Below are positions 23,350-33,900 of a stretch of DNA of 64,000 nt, piece after piece. Origin of the DNA: Azorinus chamasolen (Eukaryota > Mollusca > Bivalvia > Cardiida > Solecurtidae); assembly GCA_963576725.1 (NCBI GenBank), contig OY755240.1, positions 17,571,743 through 17,635,742 of the forward strand, given 5' to 3'. The position numbers were made by a program, and so were the translations under genes. The notes beneath the pieces were generated by a model that worked only from the letters and a program-made list of their open reading frames with translations, did no database searches and had not been told where the DNA came from. Positions within the stretch are counted from its first letter, which is position 1. Every line of letters starts with the position of its first letter.

Positions 23350-23478
23350 GTATTATGCCAATGTGAAGGCCGCTCATTCTCAACCTTATTTAGCGTTCAA
23401 TACAGAAAATATCGTCGACAGGATTGGCACCGTTTTATTGTGTCTTAACGGAAGGGATTTAAAGGGATCCTGTGAAAA
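23350..23478 (+). CDS. Isolated candidate exon, unknown protein
   Basis: A 129-bp open segment has a strong acceptor before it (TGTCTCTGTTTCAG) and a strong donor after it (GTAAGTAG). In the open frame it begins and ends in phase 2. The peptide starts YYANVKAAHSQPYLAFNTEN and ends GRDLKGSCEK; I do not recognise it. No partner exon was found within reach: the nearest gene on this strand, the SDR gene at 30.8 kb, has a complete N-terminus of its own. It may be an internal exon of an unrecognised gene, an exon from an old gene, or chance. Confidence 0.4.
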
Positions 23479-23533
23479 GTAAGTAGATCTGAGTTCTAAG
23501 TGATAAGGAGAAAATAACACTTCACTCCCTTAA

Positions 23534-23768
23534 CCCTTTCCCTGTTCTATATGTATTACAATACATGTACCTACTGAATATCCATGGTCAAAATAATTGT
23601 AATAGAAGATGGAACATTGTAGCCATTTTAGTAACTAAAGAAACAGATCCATCAAAATCCATTAGCAAACAGAGCTGACCCCGATCAGACGGCTCCTATA
23701 GGATCCGTCTGATCTGGGTCTACTCTGTTTGCAAATGCGAAAAATCACGTTTATATATAGGGGAAGGG
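23534..23768. mobile_element. Family B hairpin MITE, CCCTTTCCCTGTTC end type
   Basis: TTAA on both sides (23530-23533, 23769-23772). Hairpin core GGCTCCTATAGGATCC, with CAGAGCTGACCCCGATCAGA in one arm. Confidence 0.9.
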
Positions 23769-23805
23769 TTAAAAATTCTAATGCGCACGCGTCCAAACTA
23801 CCATT

Positions 23806-23875
23806 GTCAAACAGTTTGGATCCAGATGAGACGCCGAGTAACTCGGCAGCTCATCACGATTTAAGATGTTTGACA
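23806..23875. mobile_element. Family D hairpin
   Basis: CAAACAGTTTGGATCCAGAT then GAGACGCCGAGTAACTCGGC; the right arm is partly degraded. Confidence 0.75.
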
Positions 23876-23967
23876 CTCTGTCAATAGGTTTTCCAAAGCT
23901 TGAACAAACCAGAAGCCAGTGAAAAATTCAGTACACCAGAGTTTGGGCAGACATTATGCTATCAATA

Positions 23968-24173
23968 GAGTAAAACCTCTCTATAATGGCCACTCAATAT
24001 TGTGTTTATTAGTTGGAATTTAGGGCAGGTCGCTGTTTAAAGCAAGGTGAAAGTAAAACAGAACGCTCCTATAGGAACGTTCTGTTTTACTTTCACCTTG
24101 CTTTAAACAGCCGCATGCTTTTAACACAAAATACGTTATGTAATTTAGTGGCCGTTATAGAGAGGGTTTACTG
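23968..24173. mobile_element. Family F hairpin MITE
   Basis: TA-flanked element with GTAAAACCTCTCTATAATGG and, inverted, TTATAGAGAGGGTTTACTG. The central hairpin has AGCAAGGTGAAAGTAAAACA arms and the core CGCTCCTATAGGAACG. Confidence 0.88.
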
Positions 24174-24619
24174 TATATGAAGGGTTAAGGTCAAAAGTAA
24201 ATAATAAATATGGGAATATTTAATATTATCAAATATGTATACACAGTTAAGCATGCAATGAGTTGTAGAGTTTGTGCTCTTAGCTCCTTAAATGCGAATG
24301 GCTGCCTCATTGGATTCTATGTTATTTTATAAAGGTATGTTGCAGAGAACCTGGTAAGAAACGAAAATTATACTGTAAAACCTGTCTCCAGCGACCTTTT
24401 CAAATAACTATAAGTCTGGATTTTTAAGGCAGTCGATAGCTTAATGTAGGATACACTTTGTGCAGAAACTTCCCTTGGAGCTTTCGGCATAGCTTTGATC
24501 ATATAAGTCATCACTTGCTTTGACAGACCCACGTGCACTCATTTTAAAATCGTTATAGGCAGGTTCAACTGTACTTTATCAACGGTGTGTAACCATTCTA
24601 CTGATATATGTAACAAGTA

Positions 24620-24834
24620 CAGTAAAACCCCGCTAATGCGACCACCTAATGCGACCACTTAAACAAACATGGCTGTTTTCATAAGCAGGTGGTTGCTTAA
24701 TGCAGGACGAAAGTTATGCAGAAAGCTCCTATAGGAGCTTTCTGCATAACTTTCGTCCTGCATTAAGCTACCACCTGCCCTTGCCACTGTGAATTATGCC
24801 CCTTTTTGGTGGTCGCATTAGCGGGGTTTTACTG
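24620..24834. mobile_element. Family E hairpin MITE
   Basis: TA-flanked, CAGTAAAACCCCGCTAATGC ends. The central hairpin has TTAATGCAGGACGAAAGTTA arms and the core AGCTCCTATAGGAGCT. Confidence 0.9.
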
Positions 24835-25100
24835 TATTATATATAACCCAAATGGGAAATGCATGTAAGATATGAATCTTGAACGTTGGCGCAATTGTGC
24901 GATTATTTTCAATTTTCTTTTTTTATGCTGTTGCAACTTCTCAGGTAGATCCTGTTTGAGTAAGAAATAATATAGAGCTGGATCTACCGTTTCTGCAGCT
25001 GTTGAATATTTCTTTTTCTCGCAGAGTCATCTCAACTATTAGACAATGACTATTCAAACATTAATTATTCTGTTGATAAAAGATTCAAGTAAGAAGTTAA

Positions 25101-25276
25101 CTCTTTGCACGCTAAGTATTTTTTTCGTCTGCAACAGTTGTCGTCTGCTTCAATGCAAAGAATAAATTTTCTCTCATTTCATTGCAATTTTTTTGTAAAA
25201 GTCTCTTTGCGGCGTCCCATCTGGATCCAAACTGTTTATATATGTAACCATGGTTTTGCCGCTAGCGTGCAAAGAG
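25101..25276. mobile_element. Family D MITE, CTCTTTGCACGC end type, one arm missing
   Basis: TTAA on both sides (25097-25100, 25277-25280), ends CTCTTTGCACGCTA and TAGCGTGCAAAGAG. Only one arm (CCCATCTGGATCCAAACTGT) of the usual hairpin remains. Confidence 0.8.
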
Positions 25277-25327
25277 TTAACTTTTACAAGAATCGTCGCA
25301 CCTGTAGTTATTGCTAATAAAACATTG

Positions 25328-25545
25328 TTATGCTGCTGGAAAGTTTGAAATGCTGCTGGAGAATTAGTAATGCAGCTGCTGGAGAATTAGCAATACTGCT
25401 GGATAATTAGGAATACTGCTGGATATTTTGTAACGCACCTGGATAATCTGAAATGCTGCTGGAGAATAAGTAATAATTTGCTGGGTAATTTGTAATGCTG
25501 CTGGAGAATTTGTAATGATGCTGTAGAATTTGTAATGCCATTTGA
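25328..25545. repeat. Minisatellite, about 20-bp unit
   Basis: About eleven degenerate copies of TGCTGCTGGAGAATTTGTAA. Confidence 0.85.
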
Positions 25546-25673
25546 AAACAGTAAGGGTCCAAACAAGAAGCCAATGACTTAGACAGCTTAACCCTTACAA
25601 TGCTGAATTTTCAAATGGATAATTCCAAAATTCAAACAGATCAAGCTTATTGTGAATATTTGGGGATAACTTG

Positions 25674-25742
25674 ACAAACAGTACAACCTCTATGAGAGGG
25701 CTCCTCTAGAATCCCTCTCATCTAGCTATACATTGTTTGCAA
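25674..25742. mobile_element. Family B hairpin, diverged
   Basis: GGCTCCTCTAGAATCC core with CAAACAGTACAACCTCTATG in one arm. Confidence 0.65.
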
Positions 25743-25784
25743 AGGACATTAGTGAATCATGTCCCGCTCGGTAAGGTGCTGTGA

Positions 25785-25842
25785 CCATTCATTAGAATCG
25801 CCTTCTTTTAGGCGATTCTAATGGATTGTCACAAAACAAGGA
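25785..25842. mobile_element. Family G hairpin, diverged
   Basis: GTGACCATTCATTAGAATCG then CCTTCTTTTAGGCGATTCTA form a hairpin like that at 22.6 kb. Confidence 0.6.
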
Positions 25843-25873
25843 TTGGCAGAGATATGTTGCAATTATTTTATTT

Positions 25874-26030
25874 AAGAAATGAATGACGTGCTCCCGGTGT
25901 TCATGAGGTTATGCAACGCATAGCTTTACGAGCAAAGTCAGTGAAGCCCGAAGGGCTTCAGGTGAATCTTTGCTCGTAAAGCTATGCGTTGCATAACCCA
26001 TGAACACCGGGAGCACGTCATTCATTTCTT
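25874..26030. repeat. Large hairpin, about 157 bp
   Basis: The arms (AAGAAATGAATGACGTGCTC, CCGGTGTTCATGAGGTTATG, CAACGCATAGCTTTACGAGC) are almost perfectly complementary. The tip is GAAGCCCGAAGGGCTTC. A partial third copy of one arm follows at 26062-26105. Confidence 0.9.
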
Positions 26031-26109
26031 ATATTTATATTCCATTGTATTTCTTATATTTAAGAATTGAATGACGTGCTTCCGGTGTTCATGAGGTTAT
26101 GCAACTTTC

Positions 26110-26815
26110 TTTTTAGAATAAGGTTATATAAGGACGTTGCAGGGCGAATGTAAATATTAATACTTGAATCCAGCAGGTGTTTAAAATACATTAAACGCTA
26201 AAAGCATCTCTCTGAGTATACAACCATATTAATTGCTATACACCTTGGAACTCTGGAGAGTTAACTCCCTTTTAGACAAGAAACATTTGTCCGCCTCAAC
26301 CACAGGACTAGAATCGGCCCAAGGAATGTGGCTATCGGCCCAGGTTTACAGGCTATTGTTCGCTACTGTCCACCAAAAATGTGAATGGAAAATATTGTCG
26401 ATTTCACTGGGTGTAAATATTTCCGGTAAATGAACACTTTTCATCCATAATGTAGACATTGGAACCTTACAAAGTCCCATATCAGTGGAAACCTTAATAG
26501 CCACCTTGCCGGTGACTCCCTGCAGTGCTGAAGATTAAAGACGCATTTTTTTTTTGCTGCAACTGATTCGGCAGAGAAATAAGATATTCTGGCAGACATA
26601 CCTATCTTGTCATATTCCCTGAGATTACGTCACACGGTTTGATTAAATACCTATTGTTACATTTCAAATAATGTTTCCCCAAAAGCAGCTTATATTTATG
26701 CATAATTGAAAAAATGTATATCCATGGGGTTAAGATTAAGAACATTATTTTTCTTAATGTTTTTTCTTGAAATTTTAAAAGAAATTTCAGCCATTAATCC
26801 GAATAATAATAGTAT
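26110..26815. other. No gene seen
   Basis: Short open frames only, none with splice sites or recognisable similarity. An A-poor T run lies at about 26548-26558. Confidence 0.45.
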
Positions 26816-26818
26816 TTA

Positions 26819-27115
26819 GCCCATTACATCATAGGCTATTTTTAGATACAACCTTTTTCAATAAATCTACCGAAAAGGAGCATTAACTAGAGAAAAGGAA
26901 TTTGTTTAGAATTTTGTAGTTTGAAACCATTGTGGTAAATAGAGCATTTGCTCCTATAGGAGCAAATGCTCTATTTATCACAATTTTTTTATAGTTTGAA
27001 ACCATTGTGGTAAATAGAGCATTTGCTACTATAGGAGCAATGCTATATTTATCACAATGGTTTCACAAAGTGACTTTTATAGAGTCGACAAAAGTCGTCC
27101 ATATGAGGGAAAGGG
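26819..27115. mobile_element. Family C MITE with the whole hairpin duplicated
   Basis: Ends GCCCATTACATCATAG and GAGGGAAAGGG then TTAA. The hairpin (AAACCATTGTGGTAAATAGA, core GCTCCTATAGGAGC) occurs twice in tandem at about 26926-26987 and 26997-27064. The length is 297 bp, i.e. 221 bp plus one hairpin of about 76 bp. Confidence 0.88.
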
Positions 27116-27119
27116 TTAA

Positions 27120-28435
27120 GTTAAGGAAAAAGTATTAACAGCCTCAGTGTGGAGGTCATGAACCTCTAACTTCATATGAAAAATGCTGTGTTTTTGTGTC
27201 GATTGCTTTCTGTAGATAAAGTAAAACAATACCTTCAAGATAACCCTTGTCCATTTGAAAATGTTTGAAATCAGAAAGATGAATCAAGCATACATTTGTA
27301 GAAAACCACATCTGAAACCAGACTGAAAAAATATATGATATTTTATTGTCTACAGGTTGCTTTGTCATAAACAAACATTTCAAATAATTATGATAATAAT
27401 AATGCTTAACATTTACAATGTGTTGTAGATATCATCTTCATTTTTATCATTTTTCTTAAAAATGGGAACAACCCTGACTGTCTTTATATAACCAGGAACG
27501 CCGCCCTTAATAATATACAGGTTTATGAGTAAAACGACCTGCTATGAAAGCAGCACTATCTCAACACCTTGACGGAATCCACCAAAGTCAGTAGCCATTT
27601 TACACTTATAATAAGTAAGTACTTGAAAACCTTATTTTCAGACACAACAGAAAGGAAATAACTATTAGGCAAACTATATTCGGCTAAGTTAAAAACATGA
27701 CAAAGTCTCTACCATACTAGCGTACGGACGGTTCATAACTCTCAAAAAGCGCACGATGAAGTTTAAAAAGCATATGATGCGCTTTTGGAGAGATGTGAAC
27801 CGTTTCGTACGCCGTAGAAACATTGTGTAAATCATCGGCGAAGCTTCGATTGAATTCGAATTATTTTCGGGCAAACACATAGAATATTAAATTAGTATTC
27901 ACAACTAAAGGTCAGTCGAAAGTTAAACAAACTGCTTGGGAGAACGACTACTTTTTAGCATTTTACAAAAAAGGAACATCAAATTAAGTACGTTCAGAAT
28001 TTTACAAGTATCTGGTAAATAGCAAACCCATTCTCAGCAATCAATTATTTAGGCGCAAACAACTCTTGCATGCCTATGTCCGTTAGCGCTGAGTTGGTTT
28101 CAAATCACATATATTCCAATAGTTAAGACATTTTATTAGGAAAGAGTTTCGTAAATTGGAGCCAAAAGCATTTATAAATGGTTTGGGAATGAGTTCATTG
28201 CAGTTAAAACACCATAACGTGTGTATGTATTGGACATACGTGATGCTGCATGCCTTTTTTTGCTGCGAGGATAGTGTTCCAAATCGATTTCTTTGTACAA
28301 CGTAACCCTTTACCTGCTAGGCGCGACATTAAACGCTTTTGCGAACAGCTTGGATCTAGATGAGACGCCGAGTAATTCAGGGATTCAACAGAAGACCAGA
28401 TGTTTGCAACTCGGTCAATACTTTCTAACAAGTTT
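27120..28435. other. No gene seen apart from one hairpin
   Basis: An imperfect hairpin lies at about 27721-27811: GTACGGACGGTTCATAACTC, AAAAAGCGCA and their near complements. Elsewhere a degraded family D arm (CTTGGATCTAGATGAGACGC) is at 28339-28372. No exons seen. Confidence 0.5.
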
Positions 28436-28441
28436 GATTAA

Positions 28442-28662
28442 CCCTTTCCCTCATATTGACGCCTTTTGACGATTCTGTAAAAGTCACTTTGTGAAACCAT
28501 TGTGATAAATAGAGCATTTGCTCCTATTGGAGCAAATGCTCTATTTATAACAATGGTTTCAAAGTACAAAATTCTAAAGTTTCGTTCTCTAATTAATACT
28601 CCTTTTCGGCAGATTTATTCAAAGTGGTTGTATCTAAAAATAGCCTAGTATGAGGTAATGGA
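28442..28662. mobile_element. Family C hairpin MITE, 221 bp
   Basis: TTAA then CCCTTTCCCTCATATTGACG at the left, AGGTAATGGA at the right (TTAA decayed to ATAA). Hairpin AAACCATTGTGATAAATAGA, core GCTCCTATTGGAGC. Confidence 0.85.
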
Positions 28663-28664
28663 AT

Positions 28665-29920
28665 AAATAGAATTTCAGCAGATCTGGGATAAAGTTGACG
28701 TCATATTTACTGTATAGACAAAGGGTTATAAACTACTGAGCCCCTGTAGCGTATGGCTACATGTATAACTGTTACTCGGCACACTTTGTATATATCTGTA
28801 TTAACCCATAACTCAGTGAATGTTTCTGTAATTAATTAGATTAATTGTTAATTAGATTAATTATTATAACAACAAGTGGACACAGGATGTTTTGAACTTG
28901 AAAGAAAATGTAGAATCATGTCATTATTGTATCATAAGCAAAAAGAGCAGATCTTGATCAGACGGCTCCTGCTCTGTTTGCACAGGCGTGGAAATGCGTT
29001 TTAAGGAGTAAAGGGTTAATCCTTTGGATGCAAAATATTCAAAGTGGTATAACCCAAGGCTGCTTAGTTTATATTCCAGTTAGTATTAACATCATTAATT
29101 TGTTAGATGACTGTGACTGACAAACCGTGCATATCCTGATCAGATAACTGTTTGGGTCTGCAATGTTTGCTTGTACTAGTGCACCCGTACACCGCATTCA
29201 AACGCATTTCAACGAGAAACAGGTTTCATCTGCTATGATTATCATCTGCATCACAATTGAAAGTGACGTTTTCGTTCATTTCTTTACAAAAAACATAATC
29301 AATGAGAAACTGTGGTGATCCCGAGGTGACGCCGACCTGCTGGACGTTACCTCTGGGTCTAAGGCAGAGCTGATTATGTCGAAAGTGTTAATATGCTATT
29401 TCGCTTTATAATGACTGAAATAATATTAATGAAACATCAGCTGTCCTAAAGAATTTGAACATGCTATAAGATTGCCATGTAATTGCAACGTCTTTGAACT
29501 AATCTTAGCTTCAACTAATCTAAATCACAGTTGAGGAGTGTTTTCAGCAAGATTTCTTTTGCTGGTGTGATTAGATTTGTTATTGTCTGTACTGACTTAC
29601 CAATTTACACTGTGAGCATTCAAGTAAGAAACACTTTCATTGATAAATTCTGGAGGCGGTGAGTTTTCAGTTAACGGCAAGAGCTCGCTCGATGCTATGT
29701 CCAATCGTCTGCAAAATGGGTCGAATATTCTTCCATTTATGCTTACGAAACATCTGCATCCAAACTGTTTGTACACATATGATGACATATTCGCCATTGG
29801 CAGATTTATGGCTAATTCAGTAGAACCTCGATATCTCGAACATCAAAGGACCATGCACATTATTGAAGGAGATTTCAGCAATATTTTTGCGACCAGCATC
29901 AAGCTTTCACGTCTCTTTAT
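28665..29920. other. No gene seen; family B debris
   Basis: A family B arm pair lies at 28938-28985 (AGAGCAGATCTTGATCAGAC then GGCTCCTGCTCTGTTTGC, one arm shortened). A weaker one is near 29100-29170. No exons with splice sites. Confidence 0.45.
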
Positions 29921-29925
29921 AGATA

Positions 29926-30129
29926 CAGTAAAACCTCTCCATAACGGCCACTGAGTTACATCAAGTATTTTGTGTTAAAGGCAGGTGACTGCTTAAAGCA
30001 AGGTAAAAGGTAAACAAAACGCTCCTATAGGAGCGTTTTGTTTTACTTTCACCTTGCTTTTAGCAGCCACCTCCCCTAAATATCAACTACATAACATAAT
30101 TTAGTGCCCGTTATAGAGAGGTGTTACTG
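29926..30129. mobile_element. Family F hairpin MITE, 204 bp
   Basis: TA-flanked, CAGTAAAACCTCTCCATAAC left end and TTATAGAGAGGTGTTACTG right end. Core CGCTCCTATAGGAGCG. Confidence 0.9.
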
Positions 30130-30654
30130 TATGTGCAGTGATGCATTTCAGAACTTCTGTATTACAGCTTTTTGAAAGGACTGAATGTGTACTTCTAGCA
30201 GTGTCAATGTTTGGGTCATATGAGTTCAAGATATAGAGGATCTTACATGAGTGTTCATTACAGATTGTTTTTTATGAAATTAGTTTACTATAATAATATG
30301 ACTTGAGCTTTAGCGAGTGTAATTTTCATTATAGTAAATATGTTTCATGAAAACAATTTGTATTGAACATGAATGTAAGATGCTTTTGTTGTCATACAAT
30401 CTTTAAAAGTGCCATAAATTATATCTGACGGCTGGTATGGCCACTTTCTACAGCGTAGTATAGCCATATTCAAACTGTTCATTTGCAAAAAATGCACTAG
30501 TTCATTTCCGCAGAATTCTGCAGAGAATGTAGACACAGAAAAGCATCCGCCTTTAACCATTTATTCATGAGTAATAATGAAAGAAATAAGTAGATGTCAT
30601 CAATATAACTATTATTATTTTAATAATGAAAAAAAACCCCTGATATATATACTA

Positions 30655-30730
30655 TTATAAGCAAACAGAACTAACTCTGAACAGACGGCTCATTGGAGCT
30701 GTACGATATGGGTCTACTGTTTGCAAATGT
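30655..30730. mobile_element. Family B hairpin, degraded, just upstream of the SDR coding start
   Basis: GCAAACAGAACTAACTCTGA, ACAGACGGCTCATTGGAGC and a shortened right arm ending CTACTGTTTGCAAA. It lies about 45 bp before the first coding exon. Confidence 0.6.
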
Positions 30731-30772
30731 TTTGTGCCGTTCACGGCCACACTATTTATTTTCAGATTACAC

Positions 30773-30920
30773 ATGACCTCGCAAAGAAAACAATGCGTCG
30801 TGCTTGTCACAGGGGGTGCTGGATTTCTAGGTCAGCATATAATTGGTCTTCTACAGACACGGGCACATCACGTGACAGAAATCCGCGTGTTGGATAGGGT
30901 GCCATACGTGAGAAAACTGG
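30773..30920 (+). CDS. SDR gene, coding exon 1
   Basis: ATG of MTSQRKQC to KLG; donor G|GTATGT at 30921. Carries the NAD-binding glycine motif. Preceded by an acceptor (ATTTATTTTCAG) 7 bp before the ATG. Confidence 0.85.
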
Positions 30921-33900
30921 GTATGTAGCATTTGTTTTTTGCACTTATCTGAGTGATCGAAATTTAGTCTACTGTGGACAAATGAGTAAATGTTTATGCA
31001 AACAGTTTGGATCCAGATGAGACGCCGAGCAAAGTAACTCATTTGATAGGCTGAATGTGTTGTTGAAAGCCATTCAATATGAATCAACTGTGGCAATACA
31101 TTTGTAGCTATCTATGACACTTTCTACCAACAACAATTTGCATAACAGCCTTTTCTATATATGATGTTTCAACAACTCGAAGTTTGGCGATGAATGTACA
31201 TGTATAGATATTTAGTAAGGTTTAGTTGGTTGAACTTAAAGACAGACAGACAGACAGATATACTTTATTCTTTTCAACGTGTACATGTACATAAGTACCT
31301 TGTTGCAACACAATTCAATAATGTCATTTTGGTCACACTACCACTCATCACGCATCCGATCCTCGCCTCCTAACAACCACCCACCACATTCATTCTCTCA
31401 CTCATACACACAACTCCTCACGCACTATATCGCAATTTACCCACTACTAAACTTCAAATAAACAACCAAAATTTCTAACACATCAATGCCATATATCATA
31501 TCAAACTTTAGCCTAAATGCAATACAAGTACATGTATAACTATCAAAAACCGATGTTTAGGATGAACTCAGACTCACTGAGCATTTAACGCATTCCTCCG
31601 AATTTCTAAAGATTCCTTTATAAATCTAGCCAGATTTACTAATTCCAAGTAATACCCGTTTGCGAAATATCTTGATATCAACTCTGCCTATGACTTTCTT
31701 GTCATTTCCGTAACCCTTTACTCCACTGATATTCATGTTAGAAGTAATGCGATCATGAATATTGGTTCAATTAATTGTTGTAATAGCACAGGGACACATA
31801 CTGCTTGGCCATGTCAGCAACTGTTGAATTATATCTATATTGTTTCAGAAGCAAACAAAGCAGATCCTGATCATATGAATCCTATAGGTGTTGTTTGTCT
31901 GCTATTGGACTACCCTGTTTTAAAAAACGTAGACACGTGTATTTACGGAGTAAAGGGTTACAGTAGTTATACATGTATTTACCCTGTGACTGCGCCATTT
32001 GAAAAATGTGTCTCCGGTGTCTGCTATTAGTTAACTAATTTGTTCCCACGATCCCATATATGGGATGCAGGCAAACAGTGTAGACTCTGATCAGACATCG
32101 CATAATGCGACGTCTAATCAGAGTCTACACTGTTTGCTGATATGAATTTAAATATAAAACAAAACGAAATTGAAAATTTAGACCAGGAACCCCAGAGATA
32201 AAAAATGGACTAATCCAATATATAACTATGGAAGAATCCATTGGGTGCAGATGGGTTAAGAATGAGACAACGTTCGGCAACACATATGCAATGTTTACCC
32301 TTCGCTTGCTATTCACGTCAATATACGTACCTGTAAATAGTGAAGACCCAGATGAGACAGCTACTGTAGGAGCTGTCTCATCAAGGTCTGTACTATTTAC
32401 AAAATGATTGTGCAACCAGTGCACTCCACATTGGTGATTGCACAGCGAAATACTTATACACAGTGAAGATATATGTAATTATACAACAAGGCATGGGTAA
32501 AGAAGGAGAAATGTATTTTAAAATTCAACAAACGAAGGGTTAACACTTTACCTAATGAATGTTCATGTAAATGATAGAAGCATCATAAATACTAAGATAG
32601 GAGCTACTGACAATCTGACAAGTTGTACAATAAGAACTATATTAGTTCATAAGCAAACAGGGTAGAACCTGGTCACAGCTGAACTTCCATATCTCGATCC
32701 TCAAGCGACTGTACAAACTACGAGGTAACAGAAATCCGAGTCAGCATAGTTTTAGTTTAAATAATATCTCAGATTCACAGCTTATCGCCGGTCTAAAGTA
32801 ATACCGTGAGTCCCTATAAGAAATGTCAGCATTTATTTCCCAACTCCATTAAGCTGACACATGTCTTTCTAGATATACGTAATGATACATTTAAGAACAA
32901 CTATATATTGTAAAATTTGGATGGACGGACCATTTACTTAATCCCAAAGTTCAAATTATCTGATTTGGAGAAATCGGAGTCCAACTGTATCAGATGATTC
33001 AGACAGGCAGGCCAGAATGTCTTTCAGCCAGTTAAGAGCAGCATTTGGCAACAACTCGTAGCGTCTTTCAGTTGAATTGTCGTAATATTTGAAAAGGTAA
33101 AGGTATGAAAAGTAAAGGTAACAATAATCATTTCTGGACCGTTCAGATGAATATTGTCGTAATATTTGAACCGTCCGGATGAAAAGGTAACAATAATCAT
33201 TTCTGGACCGTTCAAATGAAATGCATTTAGTGGTGTTGTTAACTGCTCTGAACGTTATTCGAGTGTTATCAGTAACTGGGCGCATTGCTGATGCAGATAA
33301 AATGTCATCTATGTATCCCGTTCTAGACCATACGGATACCAGGCCAGTTAAGCAGTTTACAGGAAGCATACTTGACATGGCTCTCGTACGTGAAGCCTGT
33401 ACGGGTGTGGAGTCTGTGCTCCACGTCGCCAGCCTGATAGATACGTCCCTACTGCCAGATGAACAGAAAAGCTACGACATCAATGTTAAAGGTGAGCATG
33501 ATAATGGTAATTTATAAGTTCCAGTACATCAGATACAACCATTATAACTTTTATTCCAGTATTGGTGACGAGGATCAAGGCCACTGGAGCCTGTATGCCA
33601 CAGTGTATAGAAATGACTAGTTTAGTGAAAGGAAGATACTACTATAATCATATTAAAGTAAAACCCCGCTAATGCGACCACCTAAAAGAGGTATAATTAT
33701 GGGTGTAAGATGCAGGTGGTGGCTTAATGCAGGACAAAAGTAATGCAGAAATATAATAGAGGAGCTTTCTGCATTACTTTTGCCCTACATTAACCAACTA
33801 CCTGCTTACAAAGACAACTATGTGTATTTATTAAGTGGTTGCATTAGAGGGATTCTACTGTATTTAATGAAATAATCTTAAAGTGGTAGAAGATAACACT

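Noticed and set aside
30851..31096. Minus-strand open frame over SDR exon 1
   Set aside because: Shadow of a real exon and of a degraded family D arm.
33221..33296. Extending SDR exon 2 upstream to the ATG at 33221
   Set aside because: The frame is open, but the added residues do not fit the family and an acceptor in the right phase lies at 33295-33296.
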